Source: Mongoliimonas terrestris
GTDB lineage: Bacteria; Pseudomonadota; Alphaproteobacteria; Rhizobiales; Pleomorphomonadaceae
Reading direction: 5' to 3'
Assembly (NCBI RefSeq): GCF_001927285.1
Contig: NZ_MSIG01000008.1
Coordinates: 62,001 to 126,000, forward strand
DNA length: 64,000 bases
The translations under genes and the position numbers were made by a program. Position 1 is the stretch's first letter; every line of letters begins with the position of its first letter. Positions 53,786 to 64,000 of this stretch are shown piece by piece. Below the pieces are notes generated by a model. It was given only the letters and a program-made list of their open reading frames with translations. It was not told where the DNA came from and did not search any database.

Positions 53786-54052
53786 ATGGCCAATACACCC
53801 TCGGCCAAGAAGGCGACGCGCAAGATCGCGGCCCGCACCGAAGTCAACAAGGCGCGCCGCAGCCGCATGCGCACGTTCCTCCGCAAGGTCGAAGAGGCCA
53901 TCGCCAGCGGCGACGCCACCGCGGCGCGGACCGCGCTCCAGGCGGCGCAGCCGGAGCTGATGCGGGCTGCCTCCAAGGGCATCGTGCACAAGAACACGGC
54001 GTCCCGGAAGGTGTCCCGTCTGGCGAGCCGCGTGAAGGCCTTGACTGCCTGA
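53786..54052 (+). CDS. rpsT: 30S ribosomal protein S20
   Basis: 88-residue basic helical protein of the small subunit. The opening [20 protein letters not shown] and the closing [18 protein letters not shown] match the S20 family, and length is standard. AAGGAAGGA lies upstream of the ATG. It has its own strong promoter and a clear intrinsic terminator, so it is a single-gene unit just before dnaA, as in other Rhizobiales. Confidence 0.97.
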   Translation: MANTPSAKKATRKIAARTEVNKARRSRMRTFLRKVEEAIASGDATAARTALQAAQPELMRAASKGIVHKNTASRKVSRLASRVKALTA

Positions 54053-54099
54053 CACGGACACGTCTTCCGGTTGAACAGACCGGTTGAAACATGACGACC

Positions 54100-54125
54100 A
54101 AGCCCGGCCTAGAGCCGGGCTTTTT
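54100..54125 (+). terminator. intrinsic terminator of rpsT
   Basis: AAGCCCGGC-CTA-GAGCCGGGCTTTTT: a GC-rich stem with a short loop followed by five T, about 50 bp after the rpsT stop. This is the clearest factor-independent terminator in the window. Confidence 0.9.
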
Positions 54126-55053
54126 CATGTCCGTATTCTTTTCCGGCTTACAAGCAGGTTCGTCAGCGGCCTGTCACGTGGCAGGAATTTGGTAACCAAT
54201 TCAGCTGCTTATAGATACGTCGAGCGAGGCGCCCATTGGCGAGCCGGCTAGAAACCCGAGTTGGCGTGATCCGCGTGCACCTATTTATGCGAGCTACAAT
54301 ATTCGTACCAATCGGCCTGGATTTCGGGAACCGCTGGAATCCCAAAGCCTTCCACGGGGGCTCCCGAGGGCACGTGAGCGGGTTTCACGGATCCCCGAAA
54401 GGGCCGCTGTCGAGGGGGGGGGATTCACGACTTGCCCGCCGCAAACCGCCTGTGTATGGTCGACTTAACGCCGGAAGACAGAGAGATTTCGGCGCTTTGT
54501 GGTAAAGGTTTCTGATACTTACGGATCCTAGATCATCATAACGAAAGATGCGGGTTCGTAATCATGCAGCCCAACCTTTTCCTCTCCAGATGGATACGTT
54601 GCAGCCCTTAGCGCCGGCGGCGGATCACTGGGAAATCTACATACAAATACAAGAATTGGAAGTCGAGCTTGGCACACTCGGCAACGGGGACGGCATGGCA
54701 CGTGATCGGTTACAACGAGGGGGCGCTCCTGCGCCGCGACCCGCCGGCTCTCATCGGCAAGGCCCGGCGGCGGGGTGGACGAGCGATCGGCGCGCCGACG
54801 CTGATGCGGCGGGTGGCTCGGAACGGCGGCTGCAGGATGCGGCACCCGTGACAGGCCTCGGCGGCCCGGCCGGTCGGGCCTAGCGCGCGGCAGCCCGGGC
54901 GGGCAAGCGCATCAGATTTCGAGAATGCATGGACAGCGAGCGGCCCTGCCGTACCCGGGAACGGGCGGCAGCGGTACGGCTTGTCCGGCAGCGGACTATT
55001 CTCCCGGTTTCGGCGGCGGTGCGAAGCGGGGTGTCACGGATGAGGAGGCAGGA
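54126..55053. promoter_or_regulatory. long AT-richer dnaA upstream region
   Basis: About 930 bp between the rpsT terminator and dnaA, with base composition clearly lower in GC up to about 54680. It contains a near-palindrome GAATTTGGTAACCAATTC (54185-54202), a G9 run (54414-54422), a GANTC site (GATTC, 54422-54426; target of CcrM in this class) and a promoter candidate TTGCCC-N17-TATGGT (54432-54460). No clear DnaA-box cluster was found, so I do not call a replication origin. Small open frames here look non-coding. Confidence 0.55.
54432..54460 (+). promoter_or_regulatory. candidate dnaA promoter
   Basis: TTGCCC (54432-54437) and TATGGT (54455-54460) with a 17-base spacer, next to a GANTC methylation site at 54422-54426. 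Each hexamer matches consensus at four of six positions. It would give a leader of roughly 590 bases. Confidence 0.3.
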
Positions 55054-56568
55054 ATGCTCGATGCGGACTTCGGCCAGGAAGGCGACAAGCCCCGCCATCG
55101 CGACGCGTGGTCCCAGGTGAGGGGCCGCCTCAAGGCCGAACTCGGCGACGAAGTGTTCTCCAGCTGGTTCGCCGGCATGAACCTGGAAGGCCTCGACGGC
55201 GGCACCGTCGTGCTCTCGGTGCCGAGCCGCTTCCTGAAGTCCTGGATCGCCACCCACTACCGCGACCTCCTGACCTCCATCTGGCAGAGCCAGAGCCCGT
55301 CGGTGCGCAAGGTGGAGGTGACGGTGCGCACCGCCATCCGCGGCCGTCCCGACCAGCCGGTGAGCCTGGTGCCGAACGGCGGACCCGCCGCCTCGGCCGG
55401 CCAGGGCCACGGGGTGGTTCCGCCCGTCACCGCGCAGACCATCCGTTTCGAGGCGGACAGCCCGCGCAAGGACGCGCCCCGTCCGTCCGCGGCGCCGGCG
55501 CTGCCGAACGTGTTCGAGGAATGCTCCTCGCCGCTCGACGGGCGGTACACGTTCGATACCTTCGTGGAAGGCACCGCCAACCGCTTCGCCCTCGCGGCCG
55601 CCCGCCAGGTGGCGGATGGTCCAGGCCATGGCGGGGTGAAGTTCAACCCGCTCTATCTCCATGCGGCCGTCGGCCTTGGAAAGACGCATCTGCTGCAGGC
55701 GATCACCCACCAGATCCGGGCGGCGCGGCCGGACCTGAAGGTGCTCTACCTGACGGCCGAGCACTTCATGTACCGCTTCGTCCATGCGCTTCAGACCCAG
55801 TCGGCGATCGCCTTCAAGGAGGCGCTGCGGACCATCGATCTGCTCATCATCGACGACATGCAGTTCCTGCACGGCAAGCAGGTCCAGCAGGAATTCTGCC
55901 ACACGGTCAACTCGTTGATCGACGGCGCCCGGCAGGTGATCGTGGCGGCGGACCGGCCACCGGTGGAGCTGGAGACCCTCGACGAGCGGGTTCGCTCCAG
56001 GCTCGCCGGCGGGCTGCTGGTGGAGATCGCGGCGCCCGACATCGGCCTTCGCCGACAGATCGTGGAGCGCCGCATCGAGGCCTCCCGGCAGCAGCACCCG
56101 GCCTTCCAAGTGCCTGAGGATGTTGTGGATTTCATCACCCGCAACGTCACCACCAACGGCCGCGACCTGGAGGGCGCCGTCACCCGCCTCGTCGGCCACA
56201 ACCAGCTGACCGGCCTTGCCGTGACGCTCGCCATGGCCGAGACCACCTTGCGCGACCTGATCCGGGCGACCGACAGCCGCCGGGTCAAGATCGAGGACAT
56301 CCAGCGCGTCGTCGCCAAGCATTATAACGTGTCGAAACAAGACCTTCTGTCGAGCCGCCGGACCCGGTCGATCGTCTGGCCGCGACAGATCGCCATGTAT
56401 CTCTCCAAGATCCTCACCCCGCGCTCGCTGCCGGAGATCGGTCGCCGGTTCGGCGGCCGGGACCACACCACCGTCCTCCATGCGGTGCGCAAGGTGGAGG
56501 AGCTGGTCGGGACCGACGAGGTCCTGGCGCAAGAGATCGAGGTCCTGAAGCGCATGCTGGAGGCCTGA
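55054..56568 (+). CDS. dnaA: chromosomal replication initiator protein DnaA
   Basis: 504-residue AAA+ initiator. Domain I is at about residues 12-95, and a Pro/Ala-rich linker forms domain II. Domain III has Walker A VGLGKTHLL and Walker B LLIIDDMQF. Domain IV ends with the DnaA-box binding signature GRRFGGRDHTTVLHAVRKV. ATG at 55054 has GAGGAGG upstream; a longer in-frame start at 54925 adds a non-conserved Gly-rich stretch. It is followed by a terminator and then dnaN. Confidence 0.97.
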   Translation: MLDADFGQEGDKPRHRDAWSQVRGRLKAELGDEVFSSWFAGMNLEGLDGGTVVLSVPSRFLKSWIATHYRDLLTSIWQSQSPSVRKVEVTVRTAIRGRPDQPVSLVPNGGPAASAGQGHGVVPPVTAQTIRFEADSPRKDAPRPSAAPALPNVFEECSSPLDGRYTFDTFVEGTANRFALAAARQVADGPGHGGVKFNPLYLHAAVGLGKTHLLQAITHQIRAARPDLKVLYLTAEHFMYRFVHALQTQSAIAFKEALRTIDLLIIDDMQFLHGKQVQQEFCHTVNSLIDGARQVIVAADRPPVELETLDERVRSRLAGGLLVEIAAPDIGLRRQIVERRIEASRQQHPAFQVPEDVVDFITRNVTTNGRDLEGAVTRLVGHNQLTGLAVTLAMAETTLRDLIRATDSRRVKIEDIQRVVAKHYNVSKQDLLSSRRTRSIVWPRQIAMYLSKILTPRSLPEIGRRFGGRDHTTVLHAVRKVEELVGTDEVLAQEIEVLKRMLEA

Positions 56569-56894
56569 GGCGCGCACGCCGGGCAGCCCCGGACCGCGCC
56601 GTCGACAGGGCGCGTCCGGTGACGGGCGGATTGACGGGTCCCGGACCGGTCATCCCCGTTGTGCACAGCCCCGATCGTCGCAGCGCAAGGGCCGCGGCCC
56701 TGCCGGCCCGGCAGGGCTTGCTTTCCGAGGCCGTGGTGGCCACATTGCGTGTCCCCGCGGGGATCGCTCCGGCGGTCGCCCGCGGACCGCCTTTCTCCTT
56801 GGCGAGAAACCCTCTTCAAGACGAGAAGTCCGGTCGCCGTTCCGCGTTCGCCTGTGGCCCGGTCGGTCGGTCTTCCACGCCACACGGGACCACC
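56569..56894. other. dnaA-dnaN intergenic region
   Basis: 326 bp. It contains a DnaA-box-like 9-mer TTGTGCACA (56659-56667, fitting TTnTnCACA) and an intrinsic terminator candidate at 56697-56724. The remainder up to dnaN presumably carries the dnaN promoter, which I could not fix. No coding sequence was recognised. Confidence 0.5.
56697..56724 (+). terminator. probable intrinsic terminator of dnaA
   Basis: Perfect 8-bp stem GCCCTGCC-GGCCC-GGCAGGGC followed by TTGCTTT, about 130 bp after the dnaA stop. It suggests that dnaN is transcribed from its own promoter. Confidence 0.55.
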
Positions 56895-58013
56895 ATGCGC
56901 GTTACGCTCGAGCGGTCGCACCTCCTGAAATCCCTCACGCACGTGCACCGGGTCGTCGAGCGCCGCAACACGATCCCGATCCTCTCCAACGTGCTGATCC
57001 GCACCCGCGACGGCGGCCTGCAGCTGAAGGCGACGGACCTCGACCTGGAGGCGCTGGAGGCGGTGCCCGCCATGGTGGAGCGCCCGGGCGCCACCACGGT
57101 GCCGGCGCACATGTTCTACGACATCGTGCGCAAGCTGCCGGACGGTGCCCAGGTGAGCCTGGAGACCTCCGGCGACGGCGGCACCCTCGCCATCCAGTCG
57201 GGCCGGTCCCGGTTCAGCCTTCAGATGCTGCCGGAGAGCGACTTTCCGGACATCACGGTCGGCGAGCTCAGCCACCGGTTCGACATCAAGGCCCGCGACC
57301 TCCGCCGGCTGATCGACAAGACCCAGTTCGCCATCTCCAACGAGGAGATCCGCTACTATCTGAACGGCATCTTCCTGCACACGGTGGACACGCCGAACGG
57401 CCGCCGCTTCCGCGCCGTCGCCACCGATGGCCACCGGCTCGCCCGCGCCGACGTGCCGGCGCCCGCCGGGTCGGAGGGGATGCCCGGCATCATCGTGCCG
57501 AGGAAGACCGTGGGCGAGATCCAGCGCCTCTTGGACGAGCCGGACGCCGACGTGGTGGTGGAGCTCTCCGAGGCCAAGATCCGCATCGCCACCGGCGACG
57601 TGGTGCTGACCTCCAAGCTGATCGACGGCACCTTCCCGGACTACGGGCGCGTCATCCCCCAGGGCAACGACAAGGAGCTGAAGGTGGACCGGGCCGAGTT
57701 CGCCGAGGCGGTGGACCGGGTCTCCACCATCTCGTCGGAGCGCGGGCGGGCGGTGAAGCTCACCCTGGCGGACGGCAAGATGACGCTGACCGTGGTGAAC
57801 CCGGACAGCGGCTCGGCCACCGAGGAACTGGTCGTCGACTATGAGGACGACCCGCTCGACATCGGCTTCAACGCCCGCTACCTGCTCGACATCACCGGCC
57901 AGCTGACCACCGAGACGGCGGTGTTCCGCCTCGCCGACCCGGGCTCGCCGACGCTGGTCCAGGACGCCGACGACGGGGAGACCCTCTACGTCCTGATGCC
58001 GATGCGGGTCTGA
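56895..58013 (+). CDS. dnaN: DNA polymerase III beta subunit (sliding clamp)
   Basis: 372-residue clamp protein with the usual three-fold domain plan. MRVTLERSHLLKSLTHVHRV opens the family and the end reads LYVLMPMRV, matching the conserved PMR(V/L) C-terminus. It tethers the polymerase to DNA. The stop overlaps the recF start as TGATG, indicating coupled translation. Confidence 0.97.
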   Translation: MRVTLERSHLLKSLTHVHRVVERRNTIPILSNVLIRTRDGGLQLKATDLDLEALEAVPAMVERPGATTVPAHMFYDIVRKLPDGAQVSLETSGDGGTLAIQSGRSRFSLQMLPESDFPDITVGELSHRFDIKARDLRRLIDKTQFAISNEEIRYYLNGIFLHTVDTPNGRRFRAVATDGHRLARADVPAPAGSEGMPGIIVPRKTVGEIQRLLDEPDADVVVELSEAKIRIATGDVVLTSKLIDGTFPDYGRVIPQGNDKELKVDRAEFAEAVDRVSTISSERGRAVKLTLADGKMTLTVVNPDSGSATEELVVDYEDDPLDIGFNARYLLDITGQLTTETAVFRLADPGSPTLVQDADDGETLYVLMPMRV

Positions 58014-59158
58014 TGAGGGCCGCGGGCCCACCGGTCATGACCATCGGCGTACCCACCCGCGTCCACGTCACCACGCTGCGGCTGACCGACTACCGCAACC
58101 ACACGGCGTTCGCGCTCGACCCCGGGCGCAGGTCGGTGGTGCTCGTCGGCGACAACGGGGTCGGCAAGACCAACTGCCTGGAGGCGCTCTCCTTCCTGTC
58201 GCCGGGGCGGGGCCTTCGCCGCGCCACCCTGGCGGAGGTCGTCCGACAGGGCGCCGCCGGCGGCTGGTCGGTGGCCGCCACGGTGGACGGCGCCCTCGGC
58301 GACGTGCGGCTCGGCACCGGCAGCCTTCCCGGCGAGCCCGGCCGGCTCGCCCGGATCGACGGCGCGCCGGTCCGCTCCGCCGACGCCTTCACGGACCATG
58401 TGCGCCTCCTTTGGCTGACGCCGTCCATGGACGGGCTCTTCACCGGCCCGGCCGCCGACCGGCGGCGCTTCCTCGACCGGATGGTGCTTGCCCTCGACCC
58501 CGCCCACGGGCGGCGGGTGGCGGCGTTCGAACAGGCGCTGACCGGCCGCAATCGGCTCTTGGAGGACCACCGGTCCGATCCGGCCTGGCTCGACGGGGTG
58601 GAGGCGCAGATCGCCGAACTCGGCGTCGCGGTGGCGGCGGCGCGGCGCGAGGCGGTCGGCTGCCTCGTCCGGCTGCTCGACGCCGGCCATCCGGCGGACG
58701 CGGTCTTCCCGGTTGCCCGGGTGCTCCTGGAAGGGGACGTGGAGACCGCCCTCGACCGGGCCTCCGCCGCCGACGTGGAGGACTGGTACCGCACCGATCT
58801 CGCCGCCGGCCGCTCGCGCGACCGGGCGGCGGGGCGCACGCTGGTCGGGCCGCACCGGGCCGACCTCGTGGTCCATCACGCCGGAAAGGCCATGCCGGCG
58901 GCGGCCTCCTCCACCGGCGAGCAGAAGGCGCTCCTGATCGGCCTGGTGCTCGCCCAGGCCCGGCTCGTCGCCGAACTCGCCCGCCAGACTCCCGTGCTCC
59001 TCCTCGACGAGGTGGCGGCCCATCTGGACCCCGGCCGGCGGGCCGGGCTCTTCGCCATCCTGGAGGCGGCGGGCTCCCAGGCCTTCATGACCGGCACCGA
59101 CCGGGCGCCCTTCGAGGCGATCGCCGACAGGGCGCTGGTGGCCCCGCTCGCCGGGTGA
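58013..59158 (+). CDS. recF: DNA replication and repair protein RecF
   Basis: 381-residue SMC-like ATPase that loads RecA at gaps. Walker A is GDNGVGKTN (about residues 46-54), the ABC-type signature lies in SSTGEQKALLIGLVLAQ and Walker B is VLLLDEVAAHLD. The first ATG overlaps the dnaN stop; an ATG eight codons later is also possible. Placement between dnaN and gyrB is standard. Confidence 0.95.
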   Translation: MRAAGPPVMTIGVPTRVHVTTLRLTDYRNHTAFALDPGRRSVVLVGDNGVGKTNCLEALSFLSPGRGLRRATLAEVVRQGAAGGWSVAATVDGALGDVRLGTGSLPGEPGRLARIDGAPVRSADAFTDHVRLLWLTPSMDGLFTGPAADRRRFLDRMVLALDPAHGRRVAAFEQALTGRNRLLEDHRSDPAWLDGVEAQIAELGVAVAAARREAVGCLVRLLDAGHPADAVFPVARVLLEGDVETALDRASAADVEDWYRTDLAAGRSRDRAAGRTLVGPHRADLVVHHAGKAMPAAASSTGEQKALLIGLVLAQARLVAELARQTPVLLLDEVAAHLDPGRRAGLFAILEAAGSQAFMTGTDRAPFEAIADRALVAPLAG

Positions 59159-59180
59159 TTCGCGCCTAACGGCCCGGCGC

Positions 59181-59189
59181 GGTGGATAA
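59181..59189 (+). promoter_or_regulatory. DnaA-box-like 9-mer upstream of gyrB
   Basis: GGTGGATAA matches the reverse form of the DnaA box (TGTGGATAA) at eight of nine positions, 23 bp after recF. A single near-match has limited weight. Confidence 0.3.
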
Positions 59190-59228
59190 CCGGCGCAAGC
59201 GGCGGCGGGACGCCTCCAAAGAGCCTGA

Positions 59229-61760
<2,532 letters not shown>

Positions 61761-61832
61761 TTGCAGCGAACGTCAGGCGGAGGCGGCCGGCGGTCTCAAC
61801 GAAGTCTTGCCGGAACGGTTCGACCTTGCGGT

Positions 61833-61858
61833 GGAACTGTTCCGCATCCTTCACGGTT
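61833..61858 (+). promoter_or_regulatory. weak EcfG-like stress promoter candidate
   Basis: GGAAC (61833-61837) and GGTT (61855-61858) with a 17-base spacer resemble the alphaproteobacterial general-stress consensus GGAAC-N16/17-CGTT, with one mismatch in the -10. It lies 38 bp before the ATG of the small secreted protein. Confidence 0.25.
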
Positions 61859-61895
61859 AGGCGCTACTCTTCCCGATCATCAACGGGAGAGTTCC

Positions 61896-62417
61896 ATGCG
61901 CGGCACGTTCGTCGTCCCGGCCGTCACCACGCTGTTCGCGGCGGCCACGCTGGTCGCCTCGGTGCCGCGTCCGGCGCTCGCGCAATCCGATGCGTCGCGG
62001 GAGACGCTGCAAGCGGAGGCCGACCGCCTGGAGGACTCGTCCCGGAGCGCGGAAGCCTTCAGCAACAACACGTCGTTCGAGGGGCTTGCGCTGGCGCCGG
62101 ACAATCCGATCGGGGCCGACCCGGATGGCGCGACCGCCATGTCGGTGGACGCGCGGATCAAGGACGAGACCGCCAACGTGTTGCAGATCGACCCCGCCGA
62201 TATCAACGTGTCGCCGCCGTCCTTGGACCCCTCCGTCATGAACGCCAGCACCGACAAGGCGCTGCAGGCGATCACCGCATCGCGCGCGGCGGTGGGGGCC
62301 GTCCAGCAGATCATCGGACCGGACGGGCAGAGACTGTCGCCGTCGGACATGCGGTCCTTGATGGCCGACGACGGCGCCATTGCCGCCGCCGAGGCGGCGG
62401 GAGATCTGCCCAAGTAG
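61896..62417 (+). CDS. small secreted protein of unknown function
   Basis: 173 residues. A Sec-type signal peptide with hydrophobic core (VVPAVTTLFAAATLVASV) ends at PALAQS, so cleavage after ALA is expected. The mature part is acidic, Ala/Asp/Ser-rich and has no recognised domain. GGGAGAG precedes the ATG. It stands alone between gyrB and the protease gene. Periplasmic location is likely; function unknown. Confidence 0.7.
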   Translation: MRGTFVVPAVTTLFAAATLVASVPRPALAQSDASRETLQAEADRLEDSSRSAEAFSNNTSFEGLALAPDNPIGADPDGATAMSVDARIKDETANVLQIDPADINVSPPSLDPSVMNASTDKALQAITASRAAVGAVQQIIGPDGQRLSPSDMRSLMADDGAIAAAEAAGDLPK

Positions 62418-62571
62418 ACGGTCCGGCGCCGGGCCCGACGGTCCGCGCAGGAGGCGGCGCCGACGGGCGCTTGTCGACGCCGGTCCGCCGAGTGCCTTTG
62501 CGCCGGGCATGGAAAGTTCTGAGTAACGCGCGTGTCGCACACTGGGGCCTTCGGTCTGGGAGCGGGGCGAC

Positions 62572-64000
62572 ATGGCGGCGGTGAGTTTCGTGATCCCGAG
62601 CGGGGATCCCTATCTGGACGGGGTGCTCTCCGACGTGCGGTGGGCGAGCCCTGCGCTCACCTACAGCTTTCCGGCCTCGGGCAGTTTCTACGGGGGCTAT
62701 GGCGGGAGCGAGCCGAGCACCAACTTCGGCGCCTTCTCGGCGCTCCAGAAGGACGCCATGCGGGCGGCGCTCGCCGCCTATGCGGCCGTCAGCCAGCTGA
62801 CCTTCACCGAATGGACCGAGACGGCCTCCCTCCACGCGACGCTCCGCTTCGCCGAATCCGACGCGCCGGACTATGCCTGGGCCTATTATCCGTCCACCGC
62901 CGAGGAGGGCGGCGACGCCTGGTTCAACCGCTCTTCCACGGCGCTCGACAGCCCGGCGCGGGGCAACCACGGCTGGTCGACCTATCTGCACGAACTCGGC
63001 CACGCGCTCGGGCTCGCCCATCCGCACGAAGACACCGTGATGCCGGCGGACCGGGACTCGCTGGAATACACGGTGATGAGCTACCGCTCCTACGTGGGTG
63101 CCAGCCCGACCGGCTCGCTGGCCGGGACGTGGAGCGAGCCGCAGACGCCGATGATGTACGACATCGCGGCCATCCAGCGGCTCTACGGCGCCAACTTCGC
63201 CACGAACGCCGGCGACAGCGTGTACCGCTGGAGCCCGACGACTGGGGAGATGAGCATCAACGGCGCCGGGCAGGGCGCGCCCGGCGGCAACAAGATCCTG
63301 ATGACGGTCTGGGACGGCGGCGGCACGGACACCTACGACCTGTCGGCCTACGGCGGCGGCGTCAACGTCGACCTCCGGCCGGGCGCCTGGTCCACCACGG
63401 CGGCGGCGCAGCTCGCCGACCTGCACTGGAACGGCAGTCAGAAGGCGGCCGGCACCATGGCCAACGCCTTCCTCTTCAACGGCGACACCCGCTCGCTGAT
63501 CGAGAACGCCCGCGGCGGTGCGGGCGACGACACCCTGATCGGCAACATCGCCGGCAACGTGCTGGAGGGCGGCCGGGGCAACGACACGCTCGAAGGCATC
63601 GCCGGCAACGACACGCTGCTGCCAGGCGGCGGGATCGACATCCTCGACGGCGGCGAGGGGGCCGACACGGCGGTGTTCCAGATCACGCTTGGCGAGGCGA
63701 CCGTCACCTACGGCGGCGGCTACACGCTGCTCGCCGCGGGCAGCGACCAGACCCGGATGCGCGGCATCGAGGGCTTCCGCTTCGCCGACGGGGAGATCGC
63801 GCCGGATGCGGCCGTGATGGTGGACGATCTCGCCTATGCGGCGCGCTACCGGGACGTCTGGAACGCCCGGCTGGACCCGGACGCCCACTATGCCGAATAC
63901 GGCTGGCGCGAGGGCCGCGACCCGTCCGGCCACTTCTCCACGTCCGGCTATCTGGCCGCCTACGCGGACGTGCGGGCCGCCGGCCTCAACCCGCTCGACC
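62572..64000 (+). CDS. serralysin-type RTX metalloprotease with PDV repeats, 5' part
   Basis: The open frame runs off the right edge (476 codons visible). The zinc site HELGHALGLAH puts His at 140, 144 and 150 and the catalytic Glu at 141; the Met-turn is VMSY (M169). This is the metzincin M10B pattern. Residues about 314-375 are RTX calcium-binding nonapeptides (GGAGDDTLIG, GGRGNDTLEG). From about 421 on, PDV-type repeats begin (HYAEYGWREGRDPSG, then FSTSGYLAAYADVRAAG). There is no N-terminal signal peptide, consistent with type I secretion by a C-terminal signal, which is outside the window. Confidence 0.9.
   Translation, partial: MAAVSFVIPSGDPYLDGVLSDVRWASPALTYSFPASGSFYGGYGGSEPSTNFGAFSALQKDAMRAALAAYAAVSQLTFTEWTETASLHATLRFAESDAPDYAWAYYPSTAEEGGDAWFNRSSTALDSPARGNHGWSTYLHELGHALGLAHPHEDTVMPADRDSLEYTVMSYRSYVGASPTGSLAGTWSEPQTPMMYDIAAIQRLYGANFATNAGDSVYRWSPTTGEMSINGAGQGAPGGNKILMTVWDGGGTDTYDLSAYGGGVNVDLRPGAWSTTAAAQLADLHWNGSQKAAGTMANAFLFNGDTRSLIENARGGAGDDTLIGNIAGNVLEGGRGNDTLEGIAGNDTLLPGGGIDILDGGEGADTAVFQITLGEATVTYGGGYTLLAAGSDQTRMRGIEGFRFADGEIAPDAAVMVDDLAYAARYRDVWNARLDPDAHYAEYGWREGRDPSGHFSTSGYLAAYADVRAAGLNPLD

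Noticed and set aside
54236..54505. 89-residue open frame upstream of dnaA
   Set aside because: No ribosome site, crosses the G9 run, composition unlike neighbours and no recognisable motif; treated as non-coding.
54126..55053. Chromosomal replication origin
   Set aside because: No cluster of DnaA boxes and no typical AT-rich unwinding element arrangement was seen; dnaA location alone does not mark the origin in this class.

Overview
This window is high-GC, gene-dense chromosomal DNA from an alphaproteobacterium, most likely a member of the Hyphomicrobiales (Rhizobiales). The assignment rests on gene order: tsaB-rimI-mur-plsC-miaB-phoH-ybeY-corC-lnt-XRE regulator-metK-trmB on one side, and ubiB-ubiE / mutM-enoyl-CoA hydratase-rpsT-dnaA-dnaN-recF-gyrB on the other. 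It also rests on a manganese/iron Fur-type regulator that lacks the usual zinc cysteines. No tRNA, rRNA, insertion sequence or CRISPR array was recognised.

Layout. (1) 1-11.1 kb, minus strand: a housekeeping series from tsaB down to the first codons of trmB. It covers tRNA modification, rRNA maturation, phospholipid acylation, lipoprotein N-acylation and S-adenosylmethionine synthesis. (2) 11.2-13.4 kb, plus strand: two translationally coupled RNA methyltransferases. (3) 13.4-44.2 kb: a large polysaccharide (capsule or exopolysaccharide) island. It holds an ABC-2 permease/ATPase pair (KpsM/KpsT type), two tandem KpsE-like inner-membrane polysaccharide co-polymerases, a one-domain KpsC-like Kdo transferase and a distant Wza/KpsD-like outer-membrane lipoprotein. 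With them are about ten glycosyltransferase or glycosyltransferase-like proteins, a nucleotide-sugar epimerase, an FkbM methyltransferase, another methyltransferase and several unrecognised proteins. (4) 44.4-48.1 kb, minus strand: a molybdenum-cofactor maturation trio (split XdhC plus a fused cytidylyltransferase) and an EI24/CysZ-like membrane protein. (5) 48.3-61.8 kb: adenosine kinase, ubiB, ubiE, mutM, enoyl-CoA hydratase, rpsT, dnaA, dnaN, recF, gyrB. (6) 61.9 kb to the right edge: a small secreted protein and the 5' part of a serralysin-type RTX metalloprotease.

How it works together. Most genes of the island are joined by 4-bp ATGA overlaps, suggesting coordinated production of enzymes that build a glycan on a Kdo linker in the cytoplasm. 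KpsM/T would export it, the KpsE-like proteins would span the periplasm and the Wza-like lipoprotein would carry it across the outer membrane.

The most unusual content is a repeat of about 37 residues (F-x5-Y-x4-PDV-x2-G-x2-P-x2-HY-x3-G-x2-EGR). It occurs eight times in a 1094-residue protein with a glycosyltransferase-like C-terminus, four times in a coiled-coil protein of the island, and again at the C-terminus of the RTX protease outside the island. Other notable structure: three copies of a RIME-like intergenic hairpin element with compensatory stem changes; a second 62-bp hairpin element present as direct repeats bracketing a two-gene cassette; five tandem 36-bp hairpin units between metK and trmB; and in-frame 15/18/21-bp minisatellites in several genes.
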